A DNA stretch of 64,000 nucleotides. It comes from Cloeon dipterum. Its lineage: Eukaryota; Arthropoda; Insecta; Ephemeroptera; Baetidae. Below are positions 50,976-63,768 of the stretch, piece by piece (position 1 is the stretch's first letter; every line of letters starts with the position of its first letter). The notes under the pieces were generated by a model. The model was not told the origin of the DNA. It ran no database searches and saw only the letters and a program-made list of their open reading frames with translations. The DNA lies in contig NC_088786.1 of assembly GCF_949628265.1 (NCBI RefSeq), forward strand, positions 20,853,681-20,917,680, in the 5' to 3' direction. The position numbers were made by a program, and so were the translations under genes.

Positions 50976-53526
50976 GATGCCTCTGACTCTCTTGCGGCTT
51001 GTGATTAGACTCTCGGAATCTTCTCTCGCCCTGACGACGGTCGGGCGGACCGAGTTTTTCTTCTCTCATGTTCGACAGCAGACACCTCTAATCGCTGCGT
51101 TTCCCTCTCCTCTCCCCCGAACGCCTCTTCATTCTTTCATCATATTCAACCTTCGCGTGACTGAGACAAATACAAAACAATAATGCCCTCATGGAATTAG
51201 ACCTTTTCGCGCCATTTCCGAAATTTGTGATTCATAAAACTCTAAAATTATTTTCGGTTAGAATATCAGTTTAGATCATACACCGAGAGGAAGCTGCTTC
51301 TAATTTCGAATATAAAATTATGGAAAATTCGAGTGCATCTGCCATGATAGCCATATACCAAGAATCAAATTTAATATAATTTGAAAAAAATTTAATTACC
51401 TGTTCATGTTAACCTATAAAATGACACAATATTTTATATTTTTGACTCTCATCAGGGATGGTCCTTGAAGTTGGAAATTGACCTCAAATGGTCCTAATAT
51501 TTGTACCCTCGGCGTGCTTAAATTAATTGGCGACAGGAAGAATTTGATTTCGGATTAACATTAGGCACATTTTCAACTTACAATTAGTCTTATGCACGGC
51601 AGAGCAGCTTTGAGCCAGAGGTTCGTGACCTTTGAACCCCGATTTTTGTGTCAATTGAAAACATGTTCAGGATCAAATTTAGGTTAGCTAGTTTAAATTT
51701 CAAAAGATGATATCTCAACTTAATCAAGATTTGCAGTCTTTTATTTTTTGGGGTTTTTGAGGTAACATTTTTCTGGGCTTTGAAAACGGAATTTCTCCAT
51801 GTCTGATCAAGTACTCTAAGTAGAATTCAACATAATTTGAAAATTTTGACGGCAAAAACTCCCCTACAAGAGATTATACAATTCTCACATGTAACTGCTC
51901 TAATTTTAACTTTCAAAGAAGGTGTAGAATGTTCTCGGGTTTGAACATTACGCAGTTACCTGCCACATAAAACCGGTATTTTTTAATAAAAAATTCAAAA
52001 GCTACGATGGAATATTAAGATGTAAAATTGGAAGATCTGTGAAGGTTTGGACAGACCAAAGTTAATAGTTTCGTATTAATTTTTGTACTTTTTACAAATA
52101 TTCCTTTCAATGGTTTTCACTTTGGTCTTTATGCAAAAAAATTTAATCATAAACTTTCAATCTTGATAAAACCTATACGCCCTGTATTTAATTAAAATGA
52201 TATTGAAATATATTTTCCGATTTAACATCATATAAAAAATTAGTTTTTTGCCTTTTGAAAGTAACAACAACTCCGCAGTAATTTTTATCTGCCCCACTGA
52301 ACTTCATTCCGATATATATGAACATTTGGAACGTCAAGATATCGCAAAACATTTGGCAAATGATAAATATTAGATAAAATCCCTGCAGCTCGTGATATAT
52401 TTTAATTCCTCGTCGCGACACCTGCTTTTATATTTGTTTTATTGCACAGAAAACTTATTTGCGCAACGAATGCAATGCTAGTCAATTGGCACTTTTGCTA
52501 TTATTCCAGTCACAATACGTGTATAATTTGTGCGGCGAAGGTTGCAGGCCGACAGCTTCTGTCTCTTTCCGTCATTAAAATTGCACTGTGCGTGCGTGAG
52601 CGCCTGACGCAACAAGCGCAGCATTATATTTTTTAAAGTCCGAGGCTGACAAAAGAAGGCGACAAAAGCAAAAGTCGCGTTTTGTTTGTGTGCGAACTAC
52701 TGCAATTTCTAGCCGTTCATTACCGCCCGTGTGCTAACAGATATTTTATTACAGAGGCTGGGCTCGAGAAATCAAGAATAATTACTTTGTGTCATGCATC
52801 AAGGTCACAGCGTTCGGAACCGAATTGATCGCTAGCTGATGATATTAGCTGAAGTGAACTCAAGTAATGTTCGGTTGATTCGCTAATTTTTATAGCCTTC
52901 ACTTTTTTAGTCAGAAACTTACGTAAATCTCAATGCTAAATCAAAATGTTCTGTGTTCTGCTGTGTCAAAGTTGATGATAAAATATAAAACCAAGAACAT
53001 TTGTAAAATGGCCTTTTTAAGCTTCCCTGTCCCATTGAAAAATATAAAAATGCAAACCAAAATGGGAATGAACGTCACACATACTAGCTACGAGATGAAG
53101 CACAGAATTTAGAGTTCTTTGTACTTACTGGTGACTTGATAATGTCCATCAGCTCACCAACAACCATGTGTTCAACTGTTCAGCCTCGAGATCTGTTAGT
53201 TCTTCTCAGATTTGCACCAAATAGCAAATCTTGACAACTGAATTAGACCCAGCCAAACAAAATTAGTATAGATTTGTGCTTCAAATGTGCCCTGAAGGGA
53301 TATGAACGATTAATCTTGTCGTTTATTTTGAAAATTTAAATTTATCTGGAGAAAATAATTTTTTTATGTTGGTTTGTAAGCAATTAAAACTTGTAAGTTT
53401 TGAGATTGAAATAAAGTATGTAATTCATTTAATTTATTACACTGCCTTCGACTCGTCCAGTTGCCACTTTTGCATCACACACGCTCACACGCAGTCAAAC
53501 AGATAATGTACAGGAGCACCACGGAA
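50976..53526. other. Intergenic DNA upstream of UGT
   Basis: The 2.5-kb gap is AT-rich with no supported gene. Bases 50976-51130 are pyrimidine-rich on the plus strand and probably contain the UGT leader and promoter. A minus-strand AATAAA at 53433-53438 lies about 90 nt past the Sds3 stop. Confidence 0.5.
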
Positions 53527-55924
53527 TTAGGGCGCTCTCCTCTTGATTGAATACGTTCCCCGCACCAGCTGGAACAGGTTTATTTTCACCTTGGACCCGT
53601 CCGAGGTTTTCTTGACAGATATCTGTTAGGAAAACACAGACACGAAAATTGATATTAATCGAGACTGAAAAAAACAGTAATATGGACAGAGCATAATATT
53701 TTTACTGGGGAATAAAAAAGATTTTAAAATATTTGGCGTACAACCAGATTTTATAATAATTTTTCTGCTGTGATTTCTGTTATCTGTAAAAGCAAACAAT
53801 TGATCACAAAACATTTTCTAGGCTTTTTAAAACAGACAGAGAATCAAGAAATAGCTTTTTATTAGATAAATTATAAGGCATTTAATTACAATATAAATTC
53901 AAAGAACAGAACAAGAAAAAATCCCACTTAGTAATTTTATCAAATGGCACAGCTCTCCTTCTTGAATTTTCATGTTAGGAGAAGGAGAATTACCCTCTTT
54001 TAAACAGCTTTTTTACTACAAACGATTGCAATTTGAACTTGTGAGTTTTTAGGTTGTGTTAAATCACAGGGACATGAGAATTTTGGGGTTGTCTATGGTT
54101 ACTCGTTGTTTTCGTTTGTACTCAAAGATGAGTTCAGGCGGCCGTTCTCAATGATCGTGATCGCTGATTCTGAACTCTCGGCATCTAATGCTTCTAATGC
54201 TGTGGTATGAATTTTGTTTTAGAGGTATTGCTGATCCGAGGTCTCAGGGGCTGAAACAGCCTCTGTACAGTATGAGAATTAAGTGTTATTTAATCTTTCT
54301 CCCTCAAAATTTCCCTTATCCATCATGAGTTAATCCGCGCAGAGCTGAGCCATTCTACAAATTAATCAACTGTTAGGTTTGATAATGCCTTTTTTAAATT
54401 TACAAAGGAAAATGGAATATTCTTAAATCAGCATATACAATAGGGATTTAAATTTGTCAATATTGTAGTTAACGTGATATATTAATTTTTTTATAAAATC
54501 GGGATTTTAATTTAAAAAGTTCATTATTTTAAAACTCACTTCTTGCTTAAAAAGAAATATAACCATAAGTTTCCTCTGGCCGTAATCATAAATTAATTCC
54601 TTAACACTCACAAATTTACTTACAGACTCGGTGCCAATAGCGGTGACGACGGCAGGGTAAGTGGCCGCGTCCTTGGCCTCAACATAAACAGGCTGCCCCC
54701 GGTGGTACCAGCGGCGTTCAAACAGCAGCTTTCCATCCTCAATCCTTGTATCAGGTAGTGGCGCGTCCCCAAAAGCTGCCGCGGCAGCTGACAGGGACGG
54801 CTTGCGGGGCGGCAGGAGGCCTGCGACAGGCCGCGAGCGCACCATCTGTCTCAGGTCAGACTCAATCTCCTTGTCTTCGAGCAGGTAGTTGAGCGTGGCC
54901 GGTGGCGGCTTTCGTCTCTTCTCAGGCACGGGCACCGGGTCGTTGGGCCGCCGCCGCAGCTTCCGCGTCATCACAGGCTTCACCTCCATCGAGTCGCCAG
55001 ACAGTTCCATGCTCTGCCGCTCTGAGTCGACCATCTTGCGCTTCTCCTCCAGCTCGGCCATCAGGAGCTCCCTCAACTCCACCTTCTTCTCCTCATAGTC
55101 CTTGGCCGCCATCTTTTTCTCGTGGATGTAGTCCTTCTCTACGCACTCGATCTCGTAGTCCTTCCAGATCACGTTCAGCCGAAGTCTAGATTGAACAAGA
55201 AAAGTCCTCAACACTGTTTTGCTGTTTTTTTTTTGCTCCAAAAACAAACTTTGCTGCCATTATTGACAAAAAATGACGTGGGAATGATTTACAATTCCCA
55301 AAACTGAACAATTCATGAAATGATTCTAATTTTTCAAAAATATGACTAATATTAGGGTGACAAAACTTTCCTTCCCATTGATTGAATTCTTAGAATTCTT
55401 CTCACCTACCCCTCAGCAGCATAAAAGTATTATTTACATACCTCTCTTTTTGCGCTGCCTCCAATTTTCGAAGTTTTGTTACATACTCTGGGTGACTTCC
55501 GTCCTTTAACTGCTGCACCAGTTTCTTCAGAGACGCCAGTTTGTCTTGATACATTCTACAAGAGAAAATTTATAATACAATTCCGGTCAAAACTAATTAA
55601 AATAACTCACTGTTCTTTAATTTCCGTGTATTCTTCGGTTTTGCCCATATCTGTTTCGCTCGCCTCTTCCGTGTCTGAAATTTTGCGAGCAAAATTTAAG
55701 CCCTGCCTCGGTAGGACGCCGGTCGGCCTACCTTCGTCGCTCTCGTCGTGGTAGTCCATAAATCTGTCATCGCATTCATCGCTGTACTTGTCCAGTTCAA
55801 AGTCGTACTCGTCCTGGAGGAAGCCCGAGTGCGCTGGGGATCCGTTCTGCGGCGATTCTTTCCGTTTTGAGCTCCCATTTTTCGAGTAGCTCTTGGTCTT
55901 GTGTGCCATCCACATTGTATTCAT
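53527..55924 (-). CDS. Sds3: Sds3-like Sin3 histone deacetylase complex subunit (SUDS3)
   Basis: Five coding exons with matching phases give 342 aa (human SUDS3 is 328): 55924-55732, 55674-55611, 55555-55442, 55185-54624 and 53622-53527. Conserved blocks are DTEEASETDMGKTEEYTEIK, MYQDKLASLKKLVQQLKDG, the coiled-coil stretch with EKDYIHEKKMAAKDYEEKKV, SMELSGDSMEVKPVMTRKLR, RRPNDPVPVPEKRRKPPP, RIEDGKLLFERRWYHRGQ, and a final exon ending VRGTYSIKRRAP. Sds3 dimerises, binds Sin3 and is needed for HDAC1 activity in the Rpd3L/Sin3 co-repressor complex in the nucleus. The start is the first of several Mets (MNTMWMAHKTK) after an in-exon acceptor, so a 5' UTR exon lies upstream. Intron 1 is 57 nt; intron 4 is 1.0 kb and empty. 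Confidence 0.95.
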
Positions 55925-56523
55925 CGTGGTTTCCTGCAAATCAACAAACCCATATTTTTTTCGTCTAAGTACTGGGCAAGTTTTCTTCATCACCTTATTT
56001 AGACAAGGAAAATCAAAATTATTAGACAAATAAAGTGCTAGCTCCAACTAAACTAAACACGAAAATCAAATCACAGAATGGTTGAAAAAAGGGATTAGCA
56101 CTTACCACTTTTTTAAGTTACTTTCGCCCTGGAAATGAAACAGCAAACAGAATATTTAACTTGAAACAGATGATGCTTACTTTCGCCTCTCGCCTCTCCT
56201 TATAGTCCTTATAGAAGCTAAAGCTTAGGAAGGCATCCAGCTGCAGTGACAACAACCCCCCACCTCTTTTTTTCTCCTCCATTCCCCGTACCTTATTCAC
56301 AGCACGTTTTCTCTACTTCTCCACTTCCATCCTCAAGTCTTTACCACTGCAAGTGGTTGCCGTGCTTCCATTGGTTAGACTATGAATGATTTCAGCATGG
56401 TGGTAGCCCCCTGTTTCAGCATCCCTATTGGCTTGTTTCCCTTAAGCAACAAACAGCGCCAAAAACACATTGTCGCTTGTTCCAGCCTCTGTTGCCTTTT
56501 CGAATTTTTCTAAAATCGCCGAA
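55925..56523. promoter_or_regulatory. Divergent promoter region, Sds3 / CEP78
   Basis: The ATGs of Sds3 (minus) and CEP78 (plus) are 600 bp apart. A minus-strand donor near 56105 (GTG then GTAAGT) and the acceptor at 55936 (GATTTGCAG) point to an untranslated first Sds3 exon around 56110-56300. The space left for both promoters is about 200 bp, with CCAAT-type motifs at 56370 and 56430 (ATTGGTT, ATTGGC). Confidence 0.5.
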
Positions 56524-57997
56524 ATGCAGGCATGCACGTTCAAAGATCCTCGCGAGTTCAAGGATTGCTACCTGAAGCAATGCGAGCGCCGCAAAATCAG
56601 CACACCGACCAAATTTCTAGCACACCAGACAGACGCTACGAAGCTGGTCATGCCTGCGGACAGGATAAAAGTCTCTGACTGGGAAGCTATCTGCTCCGCT
56701 CTGCTCAAAGAGAACCTTCTCAAAACTTTATCCATCGTCAGTGCGAAGAAAAAGAAGGACTGGTTAAACTTAGGTTTTAATTCAATCTCAAAATAAAAAT
56801 TTGAAAATTTAAAACACTAATCATTGCAGTTGAAAAACGGAATGATTTAGTGTTCCGTAAATTCTAAGAAAAAATCTTATTTTTAATATATCTGGATTTA
56901 CTATAATTATTTATGTTTTTAATATGGCGACAAAAAAGTTTAAATATGGGCCTTAATATTACACAAGCAAGAAAAACAGGAAACAAACATTGCATCTTTT
57001 TCAGTGGATCAGAGTGTTACAACGGAATTTGGAGCGAACTCTGTGAAAGGCCCTGCGATCTTCACTCGCTACGTTCTGGAAAAAGTAGTCACATCCGTGG
57101 TGAAAGCCCTGCTGCGCAAGGAGAGCAGTTGCGAGAGCCTCCACCTGGAACTGCCCTTGAATCCAACCTGCTGCCGCCTCTTCAGCCAGGTTTCAAATTG
57201 TAATACGTTTTGAGCGATTAACTATAATGAAGTATTTGCACAGGGAATCGCGGGAGCGTCTAAATTGCGCAACCTGTCCTTAAGGGGCAGTTGCGTCGGG
57301 GATGAAGGGTTGCGGTTCGTGTGTGACGCCCTAAGGGCAATGCCCAACCTCAGGGAGCTCGATTTTTCAGAGTGCAACCTTGGTGTGCCGTCTGTTGAGA
57401 GGATTGTAGAGCTTGTTAAATGTCACGGGATGATTCTCTCCACTATTGCATGGGAGAGCAGTTTCAGGTGATGAAAAATGGAAAAATTATTTGAAAGTAA
57501 AGCCAGCATTATTTAAAATGCAGGTACCGAGCCCCTGAAGTGAGCAGCTCAATCGGATTGGTCAGACTGAGTTTGAACAAGAACCCAGGCATAGGGGATG
57601 AGGGGGCGCGGAAGCTGGCGGAAGCGATCAAGGACGATATATGTCTCAGGGGTCTGCATTGAAATCGAAAACGCAAGAGATAATAAATTTATAATTTGGA
57701 CAGGGCTCGACCTGCAAGGCTGCCGCATCAGCAATGATGGAGCAACGGCCTTGCTCGGCCTGCTGATGCACAACAAGAGTCTGCAAGTCATGGACGTACG
57801 CGCCAATGAAGTCTCCTACTACGTCCTTGACAGCATTCAGAGAGCCCTGCAGGCCGAGGAAAGAGTGGCTGAGACAAAGAAGGCTCTCTTTAAAGTACAG
57901 AATTTATTACAAATAACAAAACATTTTTGATGATACTGGAATATTATACACTTTGCAGATCGAATGGCTTCCGCTGACGATGAGTGCGAGCAAATAA
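56524..57997 (+). CDS. CEP78: CEP78-like leucine-rich repeat centriolar protein, short form
   Basis: Six coding exons with matching phases give 338 aa: 56524-56773, 57005-57189, 57244-57467, 57524-57651, 57704-57894 and 57959-57997. Leucine-rich repeats of the ribonuclease-inhibitor/CEP78 type are evident: LRNLSLRGSCVGDEGLRFVC, LRELDFSECNLG, LVRLSLNKNPGIGDEGARKL, GLDLQGCRISNDGATALL and LQVMDVRANEVSYY. The stretch WESSFRYRAPEV aligns with WAESLRYRRPDL of human CEP78, and KIEWLPL with its YQWITSP. Human CEP78 (about 690 aa) is a centriole and ciliary-base protein that recruits an E3 ligase module and regulates ciliogenesis. Here the protein ends directly after the repeats, with AATAAA overlapping the stop. 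Donors of exons 1 and 4 are non-consensus (GTTTTA, GTCTGC). Introns 3-5 are 52-64 nt. Confidence 0.85.
57903..57908 (-). terminator. Candidate RPB4 poly(A) signal inside the last CEP78 intron
   Basis: AATAAA on the minus strand, 99-104 nt after the RPB4 stop. Its use would make the RPB4 3' UTR antisense to the last exon of CEP78. Confidence 0.5.
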
Positions 57998-58004
57998 AAA
58001 TAAA
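57993..58004 (+). terminator. CEP78 tandem poly(A) signals
   Basis: Two AATAAA hexamers (57993-57998 and 57999-58004), the first overlapping the CEP78 TAA. Cleavage about 15-25 nt later would fall inside the RPB4 coding exon on the other strand. Confidence 0.6.
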
Positions 58005-58006
58005 GT

Positions 58007-58420
58007 TCAGTACTGCAAGCTTCTTTTTGTTTGGATGTCGTCAAGCATTTGCCTGAGCTCGTCATCTTCAAACCGGCCAACGAGGCTGGGAATCAGCGCT
58101 TTCGCCTCCTCAGGCGTTTCAGGGCACAGGTTGGCCAGCGAGGCCAGCTCAAACTTGTGCAGCTTCTTCTGCGCCAGCATGCTGCGCACACTCGCGATCG
58201 TCTCCTTGTTCTTGAATTTGCGGAATCGGTTTGTGTAGGTGAGCGTCTTGACGAACACGTCCGACAGCTCCTGCTCCTCCTCGGCCGTTTCGTTCTGCTG
58301 GTGCCGGTGCTCAAGCAGCATGTGCACCTCCGAAATCAGCAGTGTCTCCGCCGCCTCAAACTCTTTCGGAAACTGCAGGTCAGCCGCATCCTCTTCGGGC
58401 AATTCCGCGGTTGAAGCCAT
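58007..58420 (-). CDS. Rpb4: RNA polymerase II subunit RPB4 (POLR2D)
   Basis: A single-exon frame of 137 aa (human POLR2D is 142). Family blocks include [83 protein letters not shown] and [20 protein letters not shown]4 pairs with RPB7 to form the stalk of RNA polymerase II, which acts in initiation, termination and mRNA fate. In Drosophila Rpb4 is known to share a locus with Ada2a by alternative splicing. Here it stands alone, and I see no Ada2a sequence next to it. The ATG follows a short A-rich leader. It is tail-to-tail with CEP78, with 9 nt between the stop codons. Confidence 0.97.
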   Translation of the reverse strand: MASTAELPEEDAADLQFPKEFEAAETLLISEVHMLLEHRHQQNETAEEEQELSDVFVKTLTYTNRFRKFKNKETIASVRSMLAQKKLHKFELASLANLCPETPEEAKALIPSLVGRFEDDELRQMLDDIQTKRSLQY

Positions 58421-59521
58421 CTTCTCTGAAAAGAAAAAAGATTTTTTCTTTGGAGAAATTTTGTGAAAGATAAGGAATGATTAGGCCTTTTTTCATAGGC
58501 GAAGGGACTTTGTAATATTATGAGAAAATCAATTTTATTGGTGAAAAATTTCCATAAGTTGTGCGTAATTTTCCATTTTGCTTATGGAAGCGAAAATTTC
58601 AAATTGCGCAAGATCATTCAAAGAATCAAATAATATAGCACTGGGTTGTAATGCCATTTCAGCTAATCCCAAGCCTCATTAAATATTTTTTAAGGGAAAA
58701 GCATTATGGTTTCGTTCACACCCCATATTGGTTGACTCTGTTTTTGTGTCATTTGCGGCAATTAATGAAATTCCTCTTTACCACAGAGAATACACCGCCG
58801 ACTTGTTTAATAACTGCTCAAACACAATGCAAAATGTGAGGCGGTTTTTCAATTTTCAGCCCTGCATGGTGCATGGTTGCAGAGTCAGTTTTGACCTTAA
58901 AACAAAATCCCGCTCGCACAGAGTACAGTCATAGTGCTTTGCCTGCCTTTATTCTTCTCACCAAAAGAAATGTTTAAAATGTTAAATAGATGTTCTTAAT
59001 TTCACGAGAATTTGTTTCTAACCATTCAAATCGAAGGAAACAACAACAACAGCTCTCTTGTGTGATATTTTAGACAATCATACAAACATAAAGTAGATAT
59101 AAATTTATTTAACGACGATGCAAGTAGTAAATTAAAATCTGTATACCTTCGTTTGTAAGTTTGAGTTACGAATCTGGATCAGCAAAAAGGAAGAATTAGC
59201 TTAAAGTTAAAAGCACGCCACCATCAGGTCCGTCAGATCGAATTCGCACCTATAAAAGTGCACGTTAAAACTCGACTCTCGACTCGTGTTTGGTTTGATG
59301 AGGGACGCGATGTAGATGCTGGATGTACAATGATCGGCTGTTGTGTTGCCACGCCCCCTGAAGCACTTTCATTTGTTCTTGAGAGCGAACAGATGTTTAG
59401 GCGTAAACAATGCACGTGAATCTAGCCCGCTGAACTGAGGCTACAAATTATTTTTGTTTTCCCTCCTCGTGTTAGAATTGCGCAAATTTCTTAAGATTGC
59501 TGTTGCTATAAATTAAAAGAA
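58421..59521. promoter_or_regulatory. Divergent promoter region, RPB4 / RWDD4
   Basis: The 1.1 kb between the RPB4 ATG (minus) and the RWDD4 first-exon end (plus) has no coding frame of note. It holds repeat family D copy 2 (58734-58947). The RWDD4 5' UTR lies just left of 59522 and has no usable ATG of its own in the last 100 bases that stays open. Confidence 0.45.
58734..58947 (+). repeat. Dispersed repeat family D, copy 2
   Basis: Begins GACTCTGTTTTTGTGTCATT and ends GCTTTGCCTGCC; partner of 11151-11325 on the opposite strand. The two copies differ by several short insertions. No coding capacity; family not recognised. Confidence 0.5.
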
Positions 59522-60628
<1,107 letters not shown>

Positions 60629-60674
60629 TCATGACTCCTTTAATTGTGTAACTCGGTTTTGGAAATGAAAAGAC

Positions 60675-60680
60675 TTTATT
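60675..60680 (-). terminator. Candidate RUSF1 poly(A) signal
   Basis: AATAAA on the minus strand 17 nt after the RUSF1 stop, in the 68-nt gap between the RWDD4 and RUSF1 stop codons. Confidence 0.6.
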
Positions 60681-60696
60681 GTTAGAAAACACAAAC

Positions 60697-63431
60697 TCAG
60701 TCGTGCTTCTTCGACGTCCACTCTGCGACCCACTCGTTGACCAGCAGCTGGTGCCGCTCCATGAGCCAACCTGTCGGAGGTCACCATTAGTCTCGGTTTG
60801 AAAAATCTCGTGTTCATCTCTAACCTGCTGTGGCCGCCGATTTCTTGAACTGGTCAAATTCCTCATTTGCACGCTTGGAACCCTCAGTCAGAGCCATGGT
60901 GATGGATTCTTGTGTAGAAAGCGCTGCCAGCGCCTGTCCAACACACATCGCGTGGAAGTAGGTCCTCAGCGGGTCCACTGTAGCTCCTCTCCTGAAGATG
61001 ACGGCGATTTCTTTCCTGCGCGCACTCACCAGCACAAGGTAATCTTCAGAAAGGGAGGCTGAAATCTTTAACTGTTCTGGGCTAACGTCTGAGAGCGCTG
61101 AAAACGATTCTCCAAGCACGATGTTCCAGTTTTTTGTTTGTGAAGCACCTATAATTAAAAGTTTCTACTAAAATTTTTTTTTTATTTTACTTATATCAAA
61201 AGACATTTTTCGGTGGATTTATTTTTCAGCCTTTTGTATGTGATTTTGATCATTGATACTTAGGGGAAATTTTTCTCAATGTCATTTTCAATTCCTAAAC
61301 ATTCTTGGGAATAAAAACAATAATTGATTGAAATCGATTTGAATTTTGATAGTGTTAATATTTTGTGGGAATCAGTATCATTTCTAGACGTGGAAAATAC
61401 TAGTAAAACCTGGTTGCTTAAGGGAATAAGATAGATAAAAGAATAAATATTTTTGGCTTGATATTGATTCCTCTAATAGCGATCTATCCAACAGTGTGCA
61501 AATTATGAGACAAATTTCCTTTTTGGCGAAATAAAACCTGATTTTCAATCAAGAGACAGTGTTCACCGCACAATTAGCATGCAAATTTTTTAATCGATTT
61601 AAACGGCAAACTGGAAAATTTTAGGGGTTTCCTAATTTTTCGAGAGAACTTCAAGTCCAAAAGGATTTACAAAAATTTTCTTAACAGTCTCGTTGCTCAC
61701 CAGATTGTCCGAGGATAACAGGCTCTTTGCTGTTAACCTCCTTTGGTCTGAGAACTTTACCATCCGTAACGAGTCTTTGGTAGAGAATTTCGAAGCGGGT
61801 TGCATTCAAAATAGGAATGTTGAGGCAGCGCACGGCGTTGTAGTTAGCAAATAAGTGGATGCACATCAGCAAAAGAAAGACCAGCCAAGTTATCCTGGTA
61901 AAGGCGCTTTAGTTCAGTTTTTCCCATAAAATTTCATCAATAAATTAACTCACTCATTGGAAGTGACAAGCGGCAGGAGAAAAATTCCAATATTGCTGGC
62001 GATCAGATTTACAAAGGTCTCTTGACTGCCATCCTTGGCGGCCACGTCAGCCATATTGCCGTGTTTTGCCTAGAACAATATTAATTAAAAATTAAATGGT
62101 CAAATGTATGAAATAAATAGGGCTGGGATTCTTAGACGGTTTATTATGCAAATAACGATTTAAAGGCATTTAGACGGACTTTATTGGTTTTGGAGCCAAT
62201 TTTGACAGTTCTTACCCAAGCTACTGGTTGATTTCCGACCAAAAAATCATGTTTTCATTAATTATATTTTCGCGATGAATTTTGATAGTCATAGAAAAAT
62301 TTAGATTTTTACATCTAACTTTCGTTATATTTACGCCGTTGGAACGACGAAGTTGAGAGCTTTCAGTATAATATGCATAATATGTGCAGTTTGACCCTGA
62401 ATTGACCCTTACAATTAGAGCACCTTACGGGTATTCAAAGAGATTTAGGGCACAGGGCGTTTTCTGAGCGCCTTATTGTTAGTACCTTACAATGGGTTTA
62501 TTCCAGCACGTAATCTGAAAGATCATGTCTTGGTCGTTCCAATGTTGTGCAAATCTTGCAGATCAAACCAGTACAGAGCCTGTCAGGCATTGTATAAGTG
62601 GTTTCAAATGGGAGGTTTATTATTATTATCGATTTGCGAGGGCTAAAGTCCTAGAATTTTAAAATTCGTGCTCATTTCATATCTTAAAAGAAAATCAAAC
62701 CCAAAAAACGATAGTCTGACCTGGTGCTGGGTCAAAGCCGCCCTGGTAGCCCCACCTGCGACTCCAACGATGGCTTTAAAGCTGGTGGCCACACACAGAG
62801 CTTTCAGAAAGTGGGCCTGCGGCAGTAAGGGGCTGCCCAGCTCGATAGCCAGGGCCAGGTCATTCAGGGCGTCAGCGGTCAGCCTCCACTTCTTGCAGTT
62901 CGAGTCAAGCTCTGGCCTGTTCTTCTCTCAGTCAGAATTTACCTTTTCGAGCAAGTTCAGGTGATTCGCTATATTCGTACCCTTTCCACGAGGCAAACGC
63001 GATTCGGCCAATCATGCCTGTGCCATCCTTCATGATCCACGTGAGGGTGGCCGCCAAGGGGGTAGCTGCGGCATCGCCCACCCCTACGCCCTGCATCACA
63101 GCCCTCGTAGTCAGTGTGCCTGAGAGATAACTGCAGAAGGCCTGAAACAAAAACAATTAAAATATAATTTCTAACCCACAGAGGGAAAAAACAGTGCCTG
63201 CAGTGTGTCCCACAGCTGGTACTCAAGGTAGTCGTCGCTGACGCTGCCAGGGTAGCCCTGGGGAAGGAGGACAAAACGGAGAAGGTTGCGCACCCATGTC
63301 AGCACGGAGCCGCTCCCGAATCTAGCTGTTGGCTCTTTAACCCGACGGAAGCGGTCATTTTCCAGGCAATAGTGCCGCCTCTCTCCCAGCTGTCCGAACT
63401 GTTCTACCACCTGAGTGGTTGCCACAGACAT
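60697..63431 (-). CDS. RUSF1: RUS1 family protein (DUF647; RUSF1/C16orf58)
   Basis: Seven coding exons with matching phases give 432 aa (human RUSF1 is 468): 63431-63198, 63141-62981, 62916-62721, 62069-61954, 61894-61701, 61148-60825 and 60770-60697. Hallmarks are FVLLPQGYPGSVSDDYLEYQ, LWDTLQAFCSYLSGTL, GVGVGDAAATPLAATLTWIM, KDGTGMIGRIAFASWKG, WRLTADALNDLALAIEL, VGVAGGATRAALTQHQ and NMADVAAKDGSQETFVNL. The tail has MERHQLLVNEWVAEW. Several Gly/Ala-rich hydrophobic segments suggest membrane association. Plant RUS proteins act in UV-B sensing and vitamin B6-linked root growth; the animal role is unknown. The intron between exons 1 and 2 starts with GC (CAG then GCACTG) and is 56 nt; homology forces this junction. 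Intron 3 (62070-62720) contains repeat family C copy 2. Confidence 0.93.
62528..62650 (+). repeat. Dispersed repeat family C, copy 2
   Basis: Partner of 8348-8470 in the same orientation: CTTGGTCGTTCCAATGTTGT, TCTTGCAGATC, CAGTACAGAGCCTGTCAGGC, then TATCGATTTGCGAGGGCTA. It lies in RUSF1 intron 3. Confidence 0.55.
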
Positions 63432-63762
63432 TTTTTCCTGTGCCAGGAAAAACAGCAATAGAGATGCGGAACACAAATCTGTCTCTGCTATCTGAAAGTT
63501 AGGACAATTATCAAGATCAATTGTGTACTTTTGATTATGATATTTAATTATTTTTAACGTCAAGCTTTTAAGCAATTTAAAAATGTATTTAACTTTGACG
63601 ATCCTTTATTACTAATTTAGAGGTTTTGAAACCTCTTACCGCTTTTGGTACAGAGAATCAGGCCTTATTGTTTATGTTTTCGTTTACTGTTGGATGACGT
63701 TTTTGGTGATGACTATGTGGGAGTTCAAAAAGGGGCGTAGCACAGATAATACTAAAAAATAG
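63432..63762. other. RUSF1 upstream region
   Basis: AT-rich, no gene. The minus-strand frame continues some way above the chosen ATG without a family match. The RUSF1 promoter should lie here, between the ATG and the MITE at 63769. Confidence 0.4.
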
Positions 63763-63768
63763 ACTTAA

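Noticed and set aside
56470-56523. Upstream extension of CEP78 beginning at a TTG
   Set aside because: No ATG is present there; the ATG at 56524 is the first in frame and is a more ordinary start.
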